A DNA stretch of 64,000 nucleotides, from NCBI RefSeq assembly GCF_023015625.1, contig NZ_JALKAH010000003.1:535882-599881 (forward strand). The letters run 5' to 3'. This document shows, piece by piece, positions 24,256-33,001 of the stretch. This DNA is from Yoonia sp. F2084L (GTDB lineage: Bacteria; Pseudomonadota; Alphaproteobacteria; Rhodobacterales; Rhodobacteraceae). Under the pieces are notes generated by a model that was not told the DNA's origin, searched no databases, and saw nothing but the letters and a program-made list of their open reading frames with translations. Within the stretch, counting starts at the first letter, position 1. Every line of letters starts with the position of its first letter. A program made the translations under genes and the position numbers.

Positions 24256-25172
24256 CGGCCAAATGGCGCCCACCCCTCGCTCTTGTGCTCGGCGGGACGC
24301 TGGCGGCGGTTTTCTTTCTACCGATCATCGGAATTGGCTATTTTCGTGTGGCGGGTGGCGTATTGGGTTGGGCCGAAACCGCATGGATGATCGGGTGGAT
24401 GGCCTTTGTTGCGACGGTGGTCTTGGGTGCGCTTTTGTGGCGGCTGGTGTTGCAGCCGGTGCGCGCGCTGACAGCCTATGCGCAACAAGAGGGTGATGCT
24501 GATGCCCCTGCCCATTTTGGGACGCCCGAGTTTTCGCAGCTTGGTCAGGCAGTTCTTGAAATGACCTCGGCTCTGCGGGGGCGCGAGGCGGTGCTGCGGT
24601 CTTATGCGGATCACGTAACGCATGAGTTGAAATCCCCACTGACGGTTATTCAGGGGGCGGCAGAGTTGCTGGAAAACCCTGATTTGGCTGATGCGGACCG
24701 GGCAAAGCTGCTGGCAGGCATCACCGAGAACACACAGCGGATGGAGGCCTTGCTCGATAGCCAACGCGCACTGGCCCGGGCGCAAGAGGTGATGCCGGCC
24801 GGGAGTTGTCAGTTGTCGAAACTATTGGCTGATGTCACCCCGACTAAGGTGATTGCCGATGGTGTTATCCCACTGTCGCGCGCTGTGATGGACATCGTCG
24901 TGACGCATCTTGTGGGGAATGCGCTTGCGCATGGTGCAACGAAGGTGACTTTTGATCACCAAGGCGACCGCTTGCTGATCGCGGATGATGGGACGGGGAT
25001 CAGTGAAGGTAACCGGGCGCGGATTTTTGACCCGTTCTTCACAACGCGCCGCGCGGATGGGGGAACGGGCATGGGGCTGCCGATTGTGCGCCAGATGCTT
25101 CAGGCGCAAGGCGCATCTATCACCCTGCTCGATCAACCGGGCGCTGTTTTTGCGATCAGTTTTGACGCGTGA
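24240..25172 (+). CDS. Sensor histidine kinase
   Basis: A 310-residue kinase with two N-terminal membrane spans (LALVLGGTLAAVFFLPIIGI and WMIGWMAFVATVVLGALLWRLVL), almost no periplasmic loop, a HAMP-like linker, the H-box DHVTHELKSPLTVIQG (His about residue 127) and an ATPase domain (HLVGNALAHGA, IADDGTGISEGNRARIF, GTGMGLPIVRQM). The tiny external loop suggests it senses through the membrane or through a partner, perhaps the DUF4173 protein. Its stop is two bases from the convergent puuD stop. Confidence 0.9.
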   Translation: MSRRVTAKWRPPLALVLGGTLAAVFFLPIIGIGYFRVAGGVLGWAETAWMIGWMAFVATVVLGALLWRLVLQPVRALTAYAQQEGDADAPAHFGTPEFSQLGQAVLEMTSALRGREAVLRSYADHVTHELKSPLTVIQGAAELLENPDLADADRAKLLAGITENTQRMEALLDSQRALARAQEVMPAGSCQLSKLLADVTPTKVIADGVIPLSRAVMDIVVTHLVGNALAHGATKVTFDHQGDRLLIADDGTGISEGNRARIFDPFFTTRRADGGTGMGLPIVRQMLQAQGASITLLDQPGAVFAISFDA

Positions 25173-25174
25173 GG

Positions 25175-26395
25175 CTAAGACCCGGCGCGGTACCATGCGA
25201 TCAGCTTGGCACGGTCCTCGGGCTCAATGTTGGTGATATTGGCTGGTGGCATCGCATGGCTGACCCCTGCTTGGAGATAGATCTCGCGCGCATGTTTGGC
25301 GATATCGCTTTCGGTCTCAAGAAACACCCCTTTGGGCGCCCATTGCATGTTGTTCCAGACCGGTTCGCGCGCGTGGCACATCGAACAGCGCCCGATGACG
25401 ATATCGTGCGCCTCTTCAAAGCCTGCGGCGCTGGCAAACTGTTGTTCATAGGCGGTTAGCACCCGCGCTTCGGCCTCTTCATAGGTGTCGTGCCCGGGGT
25501 AGGTGGACAGCCATGCAATCACAATGAACAGAATGACTGTGACCGCCCATGTCCAGTTTGGCCGCCCTTTGCGGGCATGCATGGAGTTGAAGTAGTGTCG
25601 GATCGTCACCCCCATCAGGAACACGAGGGCCGCGATAATCCATGCGAACTCAGTCCCGAATGCCAGCGGGTAGTGGTTGGAGAGCATCAGAAAGATCACT
25701 GGTAGCGTCAGGTAATTATTGTGGGTGGACCGTAGCTTGGCGATCTTGCCGTATTTTGGGTCCGGGGTGCGCCCGGCTTTGAGGTCGGCCACGACGATGC
25801 GCTGGTTGGGCATGATGATGAAGAACACATTGGCAGTCATGATCGTCGCGGTGAACGCGCCCAGATGCAGCAATGCGGCGCGGCCTGTGAAAATCTGATT
25901 ATAGCCCCATGACATTGCCACCAGCAGGATAAACAGCAGGAGCATCAACGTGGTGGGTTGTTCGCCCAACGGCGATTTGCACAGCAGATCGTAGATGACC
26001 CAACCGACGGCGAGAGAGGCCGCAGAAATCAGGATGCCTTGGAAAATGCTGATGTCGGCCTTGGCGGGATCAATGAGGTACAGCTCGGCACCGACCCAAT
26101 AGACAACGGCCAGCATGGCAAAGCCCGATAGCCATGTCGCGTAGCTTTCCCATTTGAACCACGTCAGGTGCTCAGGCATCGCGTCAGGGGCGACGAGGTA
26201 TTTCTGGATATGATAGAACCCACCGCCGTGGACCTGCCATTCTTCGCCATCGGCGGGACCGTCGATATCGCGGTTCAGGGACAGATCAAGCGCGATGAAG
26301 TAAAACGATGACCCGATCCATGCGATTGCCGTGATCACATGCAACCAACGCACCGCAAAGGCGATCCAGTCCCAAAGAATTGCGATATCGTACAT
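25175..26395 (-). CDS. puuD: Membrane urate hydroxylase with cytochrome c domain
   Basis: Oxidises urate to 5-hydroxyisourate, passing electrons to its own cytochrome c domain rather than making peroxide. The 406-residue protein has about eight or nine membrane spans beginning FAVRWLHVITAIAWIGSSFYF, a PuuD-typical N-terminus with HGGGFYHIQKYLVAPD, and a C-terminal haem-binding CSMCH (about residue 337) followed by a short cytochrome fold (VSHAMPPANITNIEPEDRA). AGGGGA lies before the ATG. It is divergent from a LysR gene and adjacent to puuE and allA, which supports a purine degradation role. Confidence 0.9.
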   Translation of the reverse strand: MYDIAILWDWIAFAVRWLHVITAIAWIGSSFYFIALDLSLNRDIDGPADGEEWQVHGGGFYHIQKYLVAPDAMPEHLTWFKWESYATWLSGFAMLAVVYWVGAELYLIDPAKADISIFQGILISAASLAVGWVIYDLLCKSPLGEQPTTLMLLLFILLVAMSWGYNQIFTGRAALLHLGAFTATIMTANVFFIIMPNQRIVVADLKAGRTPDPKYGKIAKLRSTHNNYLTLPVIFLMLSNHYPLAFGTEFAWIIAALVFLMGVTIRHYFNSMHARKGRPNWTWAVTVILFIVIAWLSTYPGHDTYEEAEARVLTAYEQQFASAAGFEEAHDIVIGRCSMCHAREPVWNNMQWAPKGVFLETESDIAKHAREIYLQAGVSHAMPPANITNIEPEDRAKLIAWYRAGS

Positions 26396-26485
26396 GCGTG
26401 TCCCCTTATCGCCGCCAGTCTAGCCAGCAGTTACGTTTTCTTGTATTCCCTGATATTGCAAGGCTCTATCAAAAATAGCGGAATA

Positions 26486-27406
26486 ATGTCGTATCTCGAT
26501 AATATCAGAACATTCGTGCGGGTGTATGAACTCGGGTCAATGTCTGCGGCCGGGCGTGATCTGCGGATTTCGCCTGCGGTGACATCGGCGCGGATTTCGC
26601 AACTGGAGGATCATCTATCGGTGCGACTGTTTCAGCGTACGACCCGCAGCCTGACCCCGACCGCGCAAGGTAAGGCATTTTATGGTGGGGCTTGTGCTGT
26701 GTTGGATTCGGTCGACTACGCCGAGGCGCAAGTCACTGATCTGACGGAAAATCCCAAGGGTTTGCTGCATGTTGCGGCTCCGCTGGGTGTGGGCCGTCGT
26801 TTAATCGCTCCGCATGTGCCGGAATTCGCAGCCGCCTATCCCCTTATCAACGTGCGCCTGCGCTTGACCGACCGCAATGTCGATCTGACTGCCGAAGGTT
26901 TGGATGTGGCGTTTTATCTGGGTCAGCCTGCGGATAGTAATCTACGCATCAAAAAGATCGCGGATGTGGATCGGGTCTTGGTTGCGGCACCCGCCTACAT
27001 CGCGGGACGGGGCAATCCTGCGGATGGTGAGGCGCTGATGCGCGACAGGCATGAATGTCTGAACCTACGCTTTCCCGGTGCGGCGGAATTTCAGTGGAAC
27101 CTTGTGACCAAAAGTGGCCCGCAAAAGTTTCGTATCTCGGGACGGCTTGAATGTGATGACGGCGATGTTCTGACCGATTGGGCGCTGTCGGGCCAAGGGG
27201 TCGCGATGAAACCTGTGTTCGAAGTCGGCGACCATCTGGCAGCGGGTGCCTTGGTGGCCGTTGCAGAGGCAACGCCGCCGGTGCCGGTCCAGATGGCCTG
27301 TCTTTATACCCATCGCAGGCATCAAGACCCCAAAACCCGGCTGTTCATGGAGTTCATGATCCCGAGGATTGCTGCCGCAATCCACTCGGCGCAAAGTGTT
27401 TCGTGA
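26486..27406 (+). CDS. LysR-family regulator of the purine cluster
   Basis: A 306-residue regulator with an N-terminal winged helix (FVRVYELGSMSAAGRDL, SPAVTSARISQLEDHL, RLFQRTTRSLTPTAQG) and a C-terminal effector domain. ATG 26486 begins the conserved helix; an open frame extends upstream but into the puuD start region. It is divergent from puuD (90-bp gap) and 60 bases upstream of puuE, so it probably regulates urate catabolism (inference from position). No clear T-N11-A site was fixed by eye. Confidence 0.85.
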   Translation: MSYLDNIRTFVRVYELGSMSAAGRDLRISPAVTSARISQLEDHLSVRLFQRTTRSLTPTAQGKAFYGGACAVLDSVDYAEAQVTDLTENPKGLLHVAAPLGVGRRLIAPHVPEFAAAYPLINVRLRLTDRNVDLTAEGLDVAFYLGQPADSNLRIKKIADVDRVLVAAPAYIAGRGNPADGEALMRDRHECLNLRFPGAAEFQWNLVTKSGPQKFRISGRLECDDGDVLTDWALSGQGVAMKPVFEVGDHLAAGALVAVAEATPPVPVQMACLYTHRRHQDPKTRLFMEFMIPRIAAAIHSAQSVS

Positions 27407-27465
27407 TTTTTTTGAAAAACGCCGACATTCTTTCACGTTAACCTGACAATGAAGAGGACGCAGTG

Positions 27466-28866
27466 ATGCAACGCTATCCACGCGATATGACAGGGTATGG
27501 GGCGACGCCTCCGCAGGCTGAATGGCCTAATGCGGCGCGGATCGCTGTGCAAATTGTTCTGAATTATGAAGAAGGTGGCGAAAACAACGTCCTGCATGGC
27601 GATGCGGCATCCGAGGCGTTCTTGTCCGAAATTGTAGGAGCCGCAGCATGGCCCGGGCAGCGTCACTGGAACATGGAATCAATCTATGAATACGGTGCGC
27701 GTGCCGGGTTCTGGCGTCTGCACCGGTTGATGTCAGACTTACCCGTGACCGTTTATGGTGTGGCGACCGCCTTGGCTCGCGCGCCTGAACAGGTGGCCGC
27801 GATGAAAGACGCGGGCTGGGAAATTGCCAGCCACGGTTTGAAGTGGATCGAGTACAAAGATGCGCCCGAAGACGTCGAACGCGCAGATATGGTCGAGGCC
27901 ATTCGTCTACACACCGAAGTCGTGGGGACGCCGCCGCGCGGTTGGTACACCGGTCGCTGTTCAACCAATACAGTGCGCTTGGCTGCGGAAACCGGTCAGT
28001 TTGCCTATGTCGCCGATAGCTATGCGGATGATCTGCCCTATTGGATGGAGTTTGGGCGCCGCGATCAGTTGATCGTGCCTTACACGCTGGACGCCAACGA
28101 CATGCGTTTTGCCACGCCGCAAGGGTTTAACGCGGGCGCGCAGTTTCTGGATTACCTCAAGGCCAGCTTTGACGCGCTTTACCGCGAAGGTGGGCGGATG
28201 ATGTCGATTGGCTTGCATTGTCGGTTGATCGGGCGTCCCGGACGGGCAGAGGCTTTGCGTGAATTCATTGCATATGCGCAAGGCCACGAGGGTGTGTGGT
28301 TTGCCATGCGCGAGCAGATTGCCGACCACTGGGCGCAGGTCCATCCGCATCAGCGGTTTGTGCGTCCTTCGCAGATGGATCGCGATAGCTTTGTCGCCAA
28401 GTTTGGCGGTGTTTTCGAACATTCTGCATGGATTGCGGAACGGGCGCATGGCTTGGAACTGGGTCCGGCGCATGACAGTGCTGTCGGATTGCACAATGCA
28501 TTGGCGCGCATGTTCCGGTCCGCTTCACAGGCCGAGCGGTTGGGCGTGTTGACCGCGCACCCTGATCTGGCGGGGAAGCTCGCGGCGGCGAAACGGTTGA
28601 CGGCGGAAAGCACGGCCGAGCAGGCCTCGGCGGGCCTTGATGCCCTGACAGATGGTGAACGCGCTGAATTTGCGACGCAGAATGCGGCATATACCGAAAA
28701 ATTTGGCTTTCCTTTCATCATTGCGGTTCGCGACCATGACAAGGCTTCGATCAAGACTGCATTTGCCGACCGTCTGGCGAATGATCGTGACGTCGAATTC
28801 GCGCAGGCCTGTCATCAGGTCGAGCGGATCGCATTGCACCGCCTGAAAGACATGTTGCCGCGATGA
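27466..28866 (+). CDS. puuE: Allantoinase PuuE fused to OHCU decarboxylase
   Basis: A 466-residue two-domain enzyme. Residues 1 to about 300 are a polysaccharide-deacetylase-like PuuE allantoinase (RIAVQIVLNYEEGGENNVL, EIASHGLKWIEY, GWYTGRCSTNTVRL, SIGLHCRLIGRPGR). From about residue 310 there is a 2-oxo-4-hydroxy-4-carboxy-5-ureidoimidazoline decarboxylase (FGGVFEHSAWIAERA, LTAHPDLAGKLA, LNAAYTEKFGFPFI-like). The fusion therefore makes allantoin and opens it to allantoate. GAAGAGG precedes ATG 27466; the preceding in-frame GTG is less well spaced. The stop overlaps allA by four bases. Confidence 0.92.
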   Translation: MQRYPRDMTGYGATPPQAEWPNAARIAVQIVLNYEEGGENNVLHGDAASEAFLSEIVGAAAWPGQRHWNMESIYEYGARAGFWRLHRLMSDLPVTVYGVATALARAPEQVAAMKDAGWEIASHGLKWIEYKDAPEDVERADMVEAIRLHTEVVGTPPRGWYTGRCSTNTVRLAAETGQFAYVADSYADDLPYWMEFGRRDQLIVPYTLDANDMRFATPQGFNAGAQFLDYLKASFDALYREGGRMMSIGLHCRLIGRPGRAEALREFIAYAQGHEGVWFAMREQIADHWAQVHPHQRFVRPSQMDRDSFVAKFGGVFEHSAWIAERAHGLELGPAHDSAVGLHNALARMFRSASQAERLGVLTAHPDLAGKLAAAKRLTAESTAEQASAGLDALTDGERAEFATQNAAYTEKFGFPFIIAVRDHDKASIKTAFADRLANDRDVEFAQACHQVERIALHRLKDMLPR

Positions 28867-29336
28867 GCAAAGATATTCGCATATCACCTTTGACCGCGCA
28901 GGCCTTTGCGCCGTTTGGGGATGTGCTGAATTGCGATGGCGATCCTGACAAGATGATCAATGCGGGGCTTTGTGGCCGCTTTCATGACCGCGCAAAAGTT
29001 GACGTCGGCGATGGCCGGGTCGGGATCAGCCTGTTCCGCTCCGAACTGCGGCAACTGCCCTACCAATGTGACATGGTCGAACGGCATCCAGAGGGGTCGC
29101 AGGCCTTTATTCCGATGAGTATGGACCCGTTTCTGGTCATCGTCGCGGATGCGGATTTGACCCCGCAAGCGTTTCTCACCGCCCCGGGAGAGGGCATCAA
29201 TTTCCATCGCGGGACGTGGCATGGGGTGCTCACACCTTTGTCGGGCCCTGGGCTTTTTGCTGTGATCGACCGGATCGGTGATGGCGCAAATCTGGAGGAG
29301 CATGTTTTCGACACGCCATATCGCGTGATCTCGTAA
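28863..29336 (+). CDS. allA: Ureidoglycolate lyase
   Basis: Splits ureidoglycolate into glyoxylate and urea, the last step of ureide breakdown. The 157-residue cupin-like protein shows SPLTAQAFAPFGDVL, MVERHPEGSQAFIPM, FLVIVADADLTP and the metal-site region INFHRGTWHGVLTPL, all typical of AllA. It is coupled to puuE by ATGA. The glyoxylate it makes is the substrate of the bhc pathway 1.5 kb downstream. Confidence 0.93.
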   Translation: MSKDIRISPLTAQAFAPFGDVLNCDGDPDKMINAGLCGRFHDRAKVDVGDGRVGISLFRSELRQLPYQCDMVERHPEGSQAFIPMSMDPFLVIVADADLTPQAFLTAPGEGINFHRGTWHGVLTPLSGPGLFAVIDRIGDGANLEEHVFDTPYRVIS

Positions 29337-29381
29337 ATTCATGGACCGGCGCTAAGACCGGCCAATAACAGGGACATCAAC

Positions 29382-30707
29382 ATGACTGACACAACCTATT
29401 CCGATCCAAATGTGACGCCGCCGCTGGCGCAGGCGGTGCCACTTGGACTACAACACGTTCTGGCGATGTTCGCCTCGAATGTGACACCTTCCATTATTGT
29501 CGCTGGTGCGGCTGGTCTTGCCTTTGGCGGGCCAGAGCAGATTTACCTGATCCAGATGGCGATGCTTTTTGCCGGTATCGCGACGCTGTTTCAGACCGTC
29601 GGCATTGGCCCGATTGGCGCGCGTTTGCCGATCATGCAAGGCACCAGCTTTGCCTTTGTGGGTGTGCTTGCAGGCGTTGCCGCCACAATGGGCCTGAGTG
29701 TCGCGCTGACCGCCTGTATCATTGGCGGTATGGTGCACTTTGTCTTGGGTGCTTTCATCAAAAACCTGCGCTGGCTGTTTCCACCGCTTGTGACCGGGTT
29801 GGTGATCCTGGCCATCGGTCTTTATCTGATCCCGGTCGCGATCAAATACGCCGCAGGCGGTGCCGCGACCTTCCAGATGGAAGCAGAAAGCTTTGGCTCG
29901 CTTAAGCACTGGTCGGTTGCTTTGACCGTGATCATCGTATCGCTTGGTCTAAAATTCTTTACCAAAGGTGGGCTGTCAAATGCCGCTATCCTTGTTGGCC
30001 TGCTGGCAGGCTATGCCTTGGCCTTCGTCTTGGGCATGGTGAATTTTGCGCCGGTGGGTGGTGCCGCATGGATCACGCCAATCACACCATTACCCTACGG
30101 TTTTGAGTTCAACCTTGGCGCCGTGATTGCGGTCACACTGGTGTCGATCGTGTCAGCCATTGAAACTGTTGGCGACGTGTCAGCGACAGCCAAGGCAGGC
30201 GCAGATCGCAATGCCACGGATGAAGAGATCAGCGGTGCAACCTATGCAGATGGTCTGGGAACGGCAGTTGCCGGTGTCTTTGGTGGCCTGCCAAACACAT
30301 CCTTTAGCCAGAACGTTGGCATCGTGGGCATGACAGGCATCATGTCGCGCCACGTTGTGACAATTGCCGGTCTGATCATGATTGTGTGTGGTTTCATTCC
30401 CAAGATCGGGGCGGTCATCGCTTCGATGCCTTTGCCTGTGCTGGGCGGTGGCGTGATTGTTATGTTTGGTATGGTTGCAGCTGCTGGTTTGAATATGTTG
30501 GCTGAGGAAAAGATGACCCGCCGCACGATGATCATCATCGCGGTGTCGCTGGCCTTTGGTCTGGGTTTGAACCTTGTCCCTACGGCCGTGCAGTATTTGC
30601 CGGGTGTAGTGAAGACATTGGCGACCTCGGCCGTGGCCCCAACGGCATTGATGGCGATTGCGCTAAATCTGATTTTGCCGAAGGATGAAGATGAACAGGT
30701 GGCTTAG
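29382..30707 (+). CDS. NCS2-family purine (urate/xanthine) permease
   Basis: A 441-residue symporter with about 12-14 membrane spans. NCS2 marks include LGLQHVLAMFASNVTPSII near the N-terminus, LPIMQGTSFAFVGVL, the substrate-site block SIVSAIETVGDVSATA, and GLPNTSFSQNVGIVGMTG. The Glu/Gly pattern and its place after puuE-allA suggest urate or xanthine uptake; uracil is less likely. AGGGAC precedes the ATG, and a strong terminator follows. Confidence 0.9.
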   Translation: MTDTTYSDPNVTPPLAQAVPLGLQHVLAMFASNVTPSIIVAGAAGLAFGGPEQIYLIQMAMLFAGIATLFQTVGIGPIGARLPIMQGTSFAFVGVLAGVAATMGLSVALTACIIGGMVHFVLGAFIKNLRWLFPPLVTGLVILAIGLYLIPVAIKYAAGGAATFQMEAESFGSLKHWSVALTVIIVSLGLKFFTKGGLSNAAILVGLLAGYALAFVLGMVNFAPVGGAAWITPITPLPYGFEFNLGAVIAVTLVSIVSAIETVGDVSATAKAGADRNATDEEISGATYADGLGTAVAGVFGGLPNTSFSQNVGIVGMTGIMSRHVVTIAGLIMIVCGFIPKIGAVIASMPLPVLGGGVIVMFGMVAAAGLNMLAEEKMTRRTMIIIAVSLAFGLGLNLVPTAVQYLPGVVKTLATSAVAPTALMAIALNLILPKDEDEQVA

Positions 30708-30723
30708 GTTACCGTAAACGCAG

Positions 30724-30754
30724 AAAAGCCCCCGTCGTTTGACGGGGGCTTTTT
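30724..30754 (+). terminator. Strong intrinsic terminator between purine and bhc operons
   Basis: AAAAGCCCCCGTC (30724-30736), loop GTTT, GACGGGGGCTTTT (30741-30753) form a perfect 13-bp stem running into TTTTTTATTTT. It lies between convergent genes, and the A-run on the left arm lets it work on the minus strand too, ending both the permease and the bhcD transcripts. Confidence 0.93.
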
Positions 30755-30776
30755 TATTTTCGATTGGGCTTGTGGC

Positions 30777-31742
30777 CTAGAAATCCACGATTGTCGCGAT
30801 CCCTTTTTCAACCGCAAGATCAACGATTGCTGATGCGACCGCGAGATCTTGCAAGCCGACGCCAGTCCCATCAAAGAGCGTGATTTCATCATCAGAGGTT
30901 CGCCCGGGATGGGTGCCGTTGATCACAGCACCGAGTTCGTTGACGTCGCTCTCTTTAATCAGGCCTTCTGCGATAGCGTGCTGTGCCTCGCCAATGCTGA
31001 TGGATTGCGCGACCTCATCGGTGAAAACAGTTGTCTGGGCAAGCAGTGCTGCTTCGATCTCTTGCTTGCCTTTGGTGTCGGTGCCCATGCAGGCGATATG
31101 GGTGCCTGGCGCGACGTGTCCGGCCATGATTGTGGGCGCAAAGGTTGAGGTGATAGAGATGACGACATCCGCCTCGACCATGCCTTCCAATTCAACCGCC
31201 TCAAACGGGACGCCTGCCTCGTTTGCGACTTTCTCAATGTTGGGCAGCATTTCTGGGTGGTAGTTCCAGCCGATGACCTTCTCGAAGTCACGCTGCTCAA
31301 GGGCTGCGCGCAATTGGAACGTTGCCTGATGTCCTGCACCAACCATACCCATGACGCGTGCGTCTTTGCGTGCCAGATGCTTGATGGAAACCGATGAAGC
31401 CGCAGCCGTTCGCAGCGCTGTCAGCAGGTTGCCACCGACCATCGCCTTGACCATGCCTGTGTCAGGATCGAATAAGAAGACTGTGGACTGGTGATTGATA
31501 TGCCCGTTCTTTTCTAGGTTGTTGGGCCAATACCCACCCGCCTTGAGGCCGAGCGCCATCCCAGCTTTGTCGAACCCTCCTTTGAAGCCGTAAAGCGCAT
31601 CTTCATGGCCGATGGCTTCGCGGATCACAGGGAAATTATAGGCGTCGCCTTTGGACATAGACGCAAACACGTTCTCCACGGCGGTGAAAGCATCGGCGCG
31701 GTTCAGCAGACCGGCCATCTCTTTTTCGGGAACGATAATCAT
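30777..31742 (-). CDS. bhcD: Iminosuccinate reductase
   Basis: Reduces iminosuccinate to aspartate, closing the beta-hydroxyaspartate cycle. The 321-residue protein belongs to the ornithine cyclodeaminase / mu-crystallin family: LGLKAGGYWPNN, MVGGNLLTALRTAAASSVSI, VMGMVGAGHQATFQLRAAL (Rossmann motif) and HIACMGTDTKGKQEIE. The bhc assignment comes from its place after bhcC, bhcB and bhcA in the known cluster order. A stem-loop separates it from bhcC. Confidence 0.92.
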   Translation of the reverse strand: MIIVPEKEMAGLLNRADAFTAVENVFASMSKGDAYNFPVIREAIGHEDALYGFKGGFDKAGMALGLKAGGYWPNNLEKNGHINHQSTVFLFDPDTGMVKAMVGGNLLTALRTAAASSVSIKHLARKDARVMGMVGAGHQATFQLRAALEQRDFEKVIGWNYHPEMLPNIEKVANEAGVPFEAVELEGMVEADVVISITSTFAPTIMAGHVAPGTHIACMGTDTKGKQEIEAALLAQTTVFTDEVAQSISIGEAQHAIAEGLIKESDVNELGAVINGTHPGRTSDDEITLFDGTGVGLQDLAVASAIVDLAVEKGIATIVDF

Positions 31743-31763
31743 GGGTATTCTTTCTTTGTCGGC

Positions 31764-31803
31764 CGCTCATCGAGACCCTTGCGGGTTCTCTTCGCGATGA
31801 GCG
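31764..31803 (-). promoter_or_regulatory. Intercistronic stem-loop between bhcC and bhcD
   Basis: CGCTCATCG (31764-31772) and CGATGAGCG (31795-31803) are perfect 9-bp complements, and inside them GAGACCC and GGGTTCTC extend the stem with one bulge round TTGC. There is no T-run. It could be a processing or stability element giving bhcD a different level from bhcABC. Confidence 0.6.
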
Positions 31804-31825
31804 ACCGTTAGGGAGGGAAGAGCGT

Positions 31826-32989
31826 TTAGTAGGCTTTACCGCGTGCGGACACAGGCCACAGCGTTTCGACTTTGCCATTGCGCACACCGACGTACCAATC
31901 GTGCACATTGCAGGTCGGGTCACAGTGACCGGGCACCAGCTTCAGCTTATCGTTCACCTTCAACACACCGTCGGGGTCGGCGACAACGCCGTGCTCGTCC
32001 GAACATTTCACGTATTCCACATCCGTACGGCCATAGACCGTTGGCAGGCCACTATCGACGGACTGGGCCTTCAGGCCAGCGTCCACGATGGCTTTGTCAG
32101 CTTTGGCGTGGCTCATGACAGATGTCAGAAGGAACAATGCGTTTTCCCACTCACCTTGGTCGATGCGCTTGCCGTCCTTATCAAGGATACGGCCATAGTC
32201 GGCGTCCATGAATGCATAAGACCCGCACTGCAGTTCGTTGAAGACGCCCGATGCGCTTTCAAAATAGTAAGACCCTGTGCCGCCGCCGCCGACGATATCG
32301 CTTTCAAGGCCTTCAGCTTTCAGCATCTCCAACGTCTCCGCGACCTGTTGAATCGCGATCTCCGTTTTGCCTTTACGATCTTCGTAGCTGTCCATGTGCT
32401 GCATCGCACCCTGATAGGCTTGGATGCCCGCGTACTTCAGGCCGTCTGCCGCGTCGATCGCTTTCGCCAGATCAACGACGGGCTGGCCGTACTGCACACC
32501 ACAGCGGCCTGCGCCTACGTCGATCTCAACCAAGCACTCAATCTGTGTGCCATGCTTCATCGCGGCGGCGGACAGGTCAGCGACGTTGTCGATGTCATCG
32601 ACGCAGCAGATCGCACGCGCGCCCAGCTTTGGCAGACGTGCCAAGCGGTCGATCTTTTCAGGCTGACGCACTTGGTTTGACACCAGCACATCCTTGATGC
32701 CACCACGGGCAAAGACCTCTGCCTCGGATACCTTCTGGCAGCAGACACCGACAGACCCGCCCAGCTTTTCCTGTAGCAGGGCCACATCAACGGATTTATG
32801 CATCTTGCCATGCACGCGGTGACGCATGCCGTGGGATTTTGCAAAGTCACCCATCTTTTTGATGTTGCGCTCCAACGCGTCCAGATCCAGCACGAGGCAG
32901 GGTGTCTGGATATCCGCTTCATCCATACCCGGCAGGGCAGGGACGTCGTAGCCGACTTCGAGGTTTTTGAGGTTGCTCATATCGTTCAT
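31826..32989 (-). CDS. bhcC: beta-Hydroxyaspartate aldolase
   Basis: Condenses glyoxylate and glycine to (2R,3S)-beta-hydroxyaspartate. The 387-residue PLP enzyme is of the D-threonine aldolase type: TPCLVLDLDALERNIKKM, the PLP-lysine motif RVHGKMHKSVDVALLQ, ECLVEIDVGAGRCGV, and C-terminal metal-site region LKLVPGHCDPTCNVHDW. Its position, 12 bases after bhcB, matches the described bhcABCD order. GGGAGAAG precedes the ATG. Confidence 0.94.
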   Translation of the reverse strand: MNDMSNLKNLEVGYDVPALPGMDEADIQTPCLVLDLDALERNIKKMGDFAKSHGMRHRVHGKMHKSVDVALLQEKLGGSVGVCCQKVSEAEVFARGGIKDVLVSNQVRQPEKIDRLARLPKLGARAICCVDDIDNVADLSAAAMKHGTQIECLVEIDVGAGRCGVQYGQPVVDLAKAIDAADGLKYAGIQAYQGAMQHMDSYEDRKGKTEIAIQQVAETLEMLKAEGLESDIVGGGGTGSYYFESASGVFNELQCGSYAFMDADYGRILDKDGKRIDQGEWENALFLLTSVMSHAKADKAIVDAGLKAQSVDSGLPTVYGRTDVEYVKCSDEHGVVADPDGVLKVNDKLKLVPGHCDPTCNVHDWYVGVRNGKVETLWPVSARGKAY

Positions 32990-33001
32990 GGTTCTTCTCC
33001 C

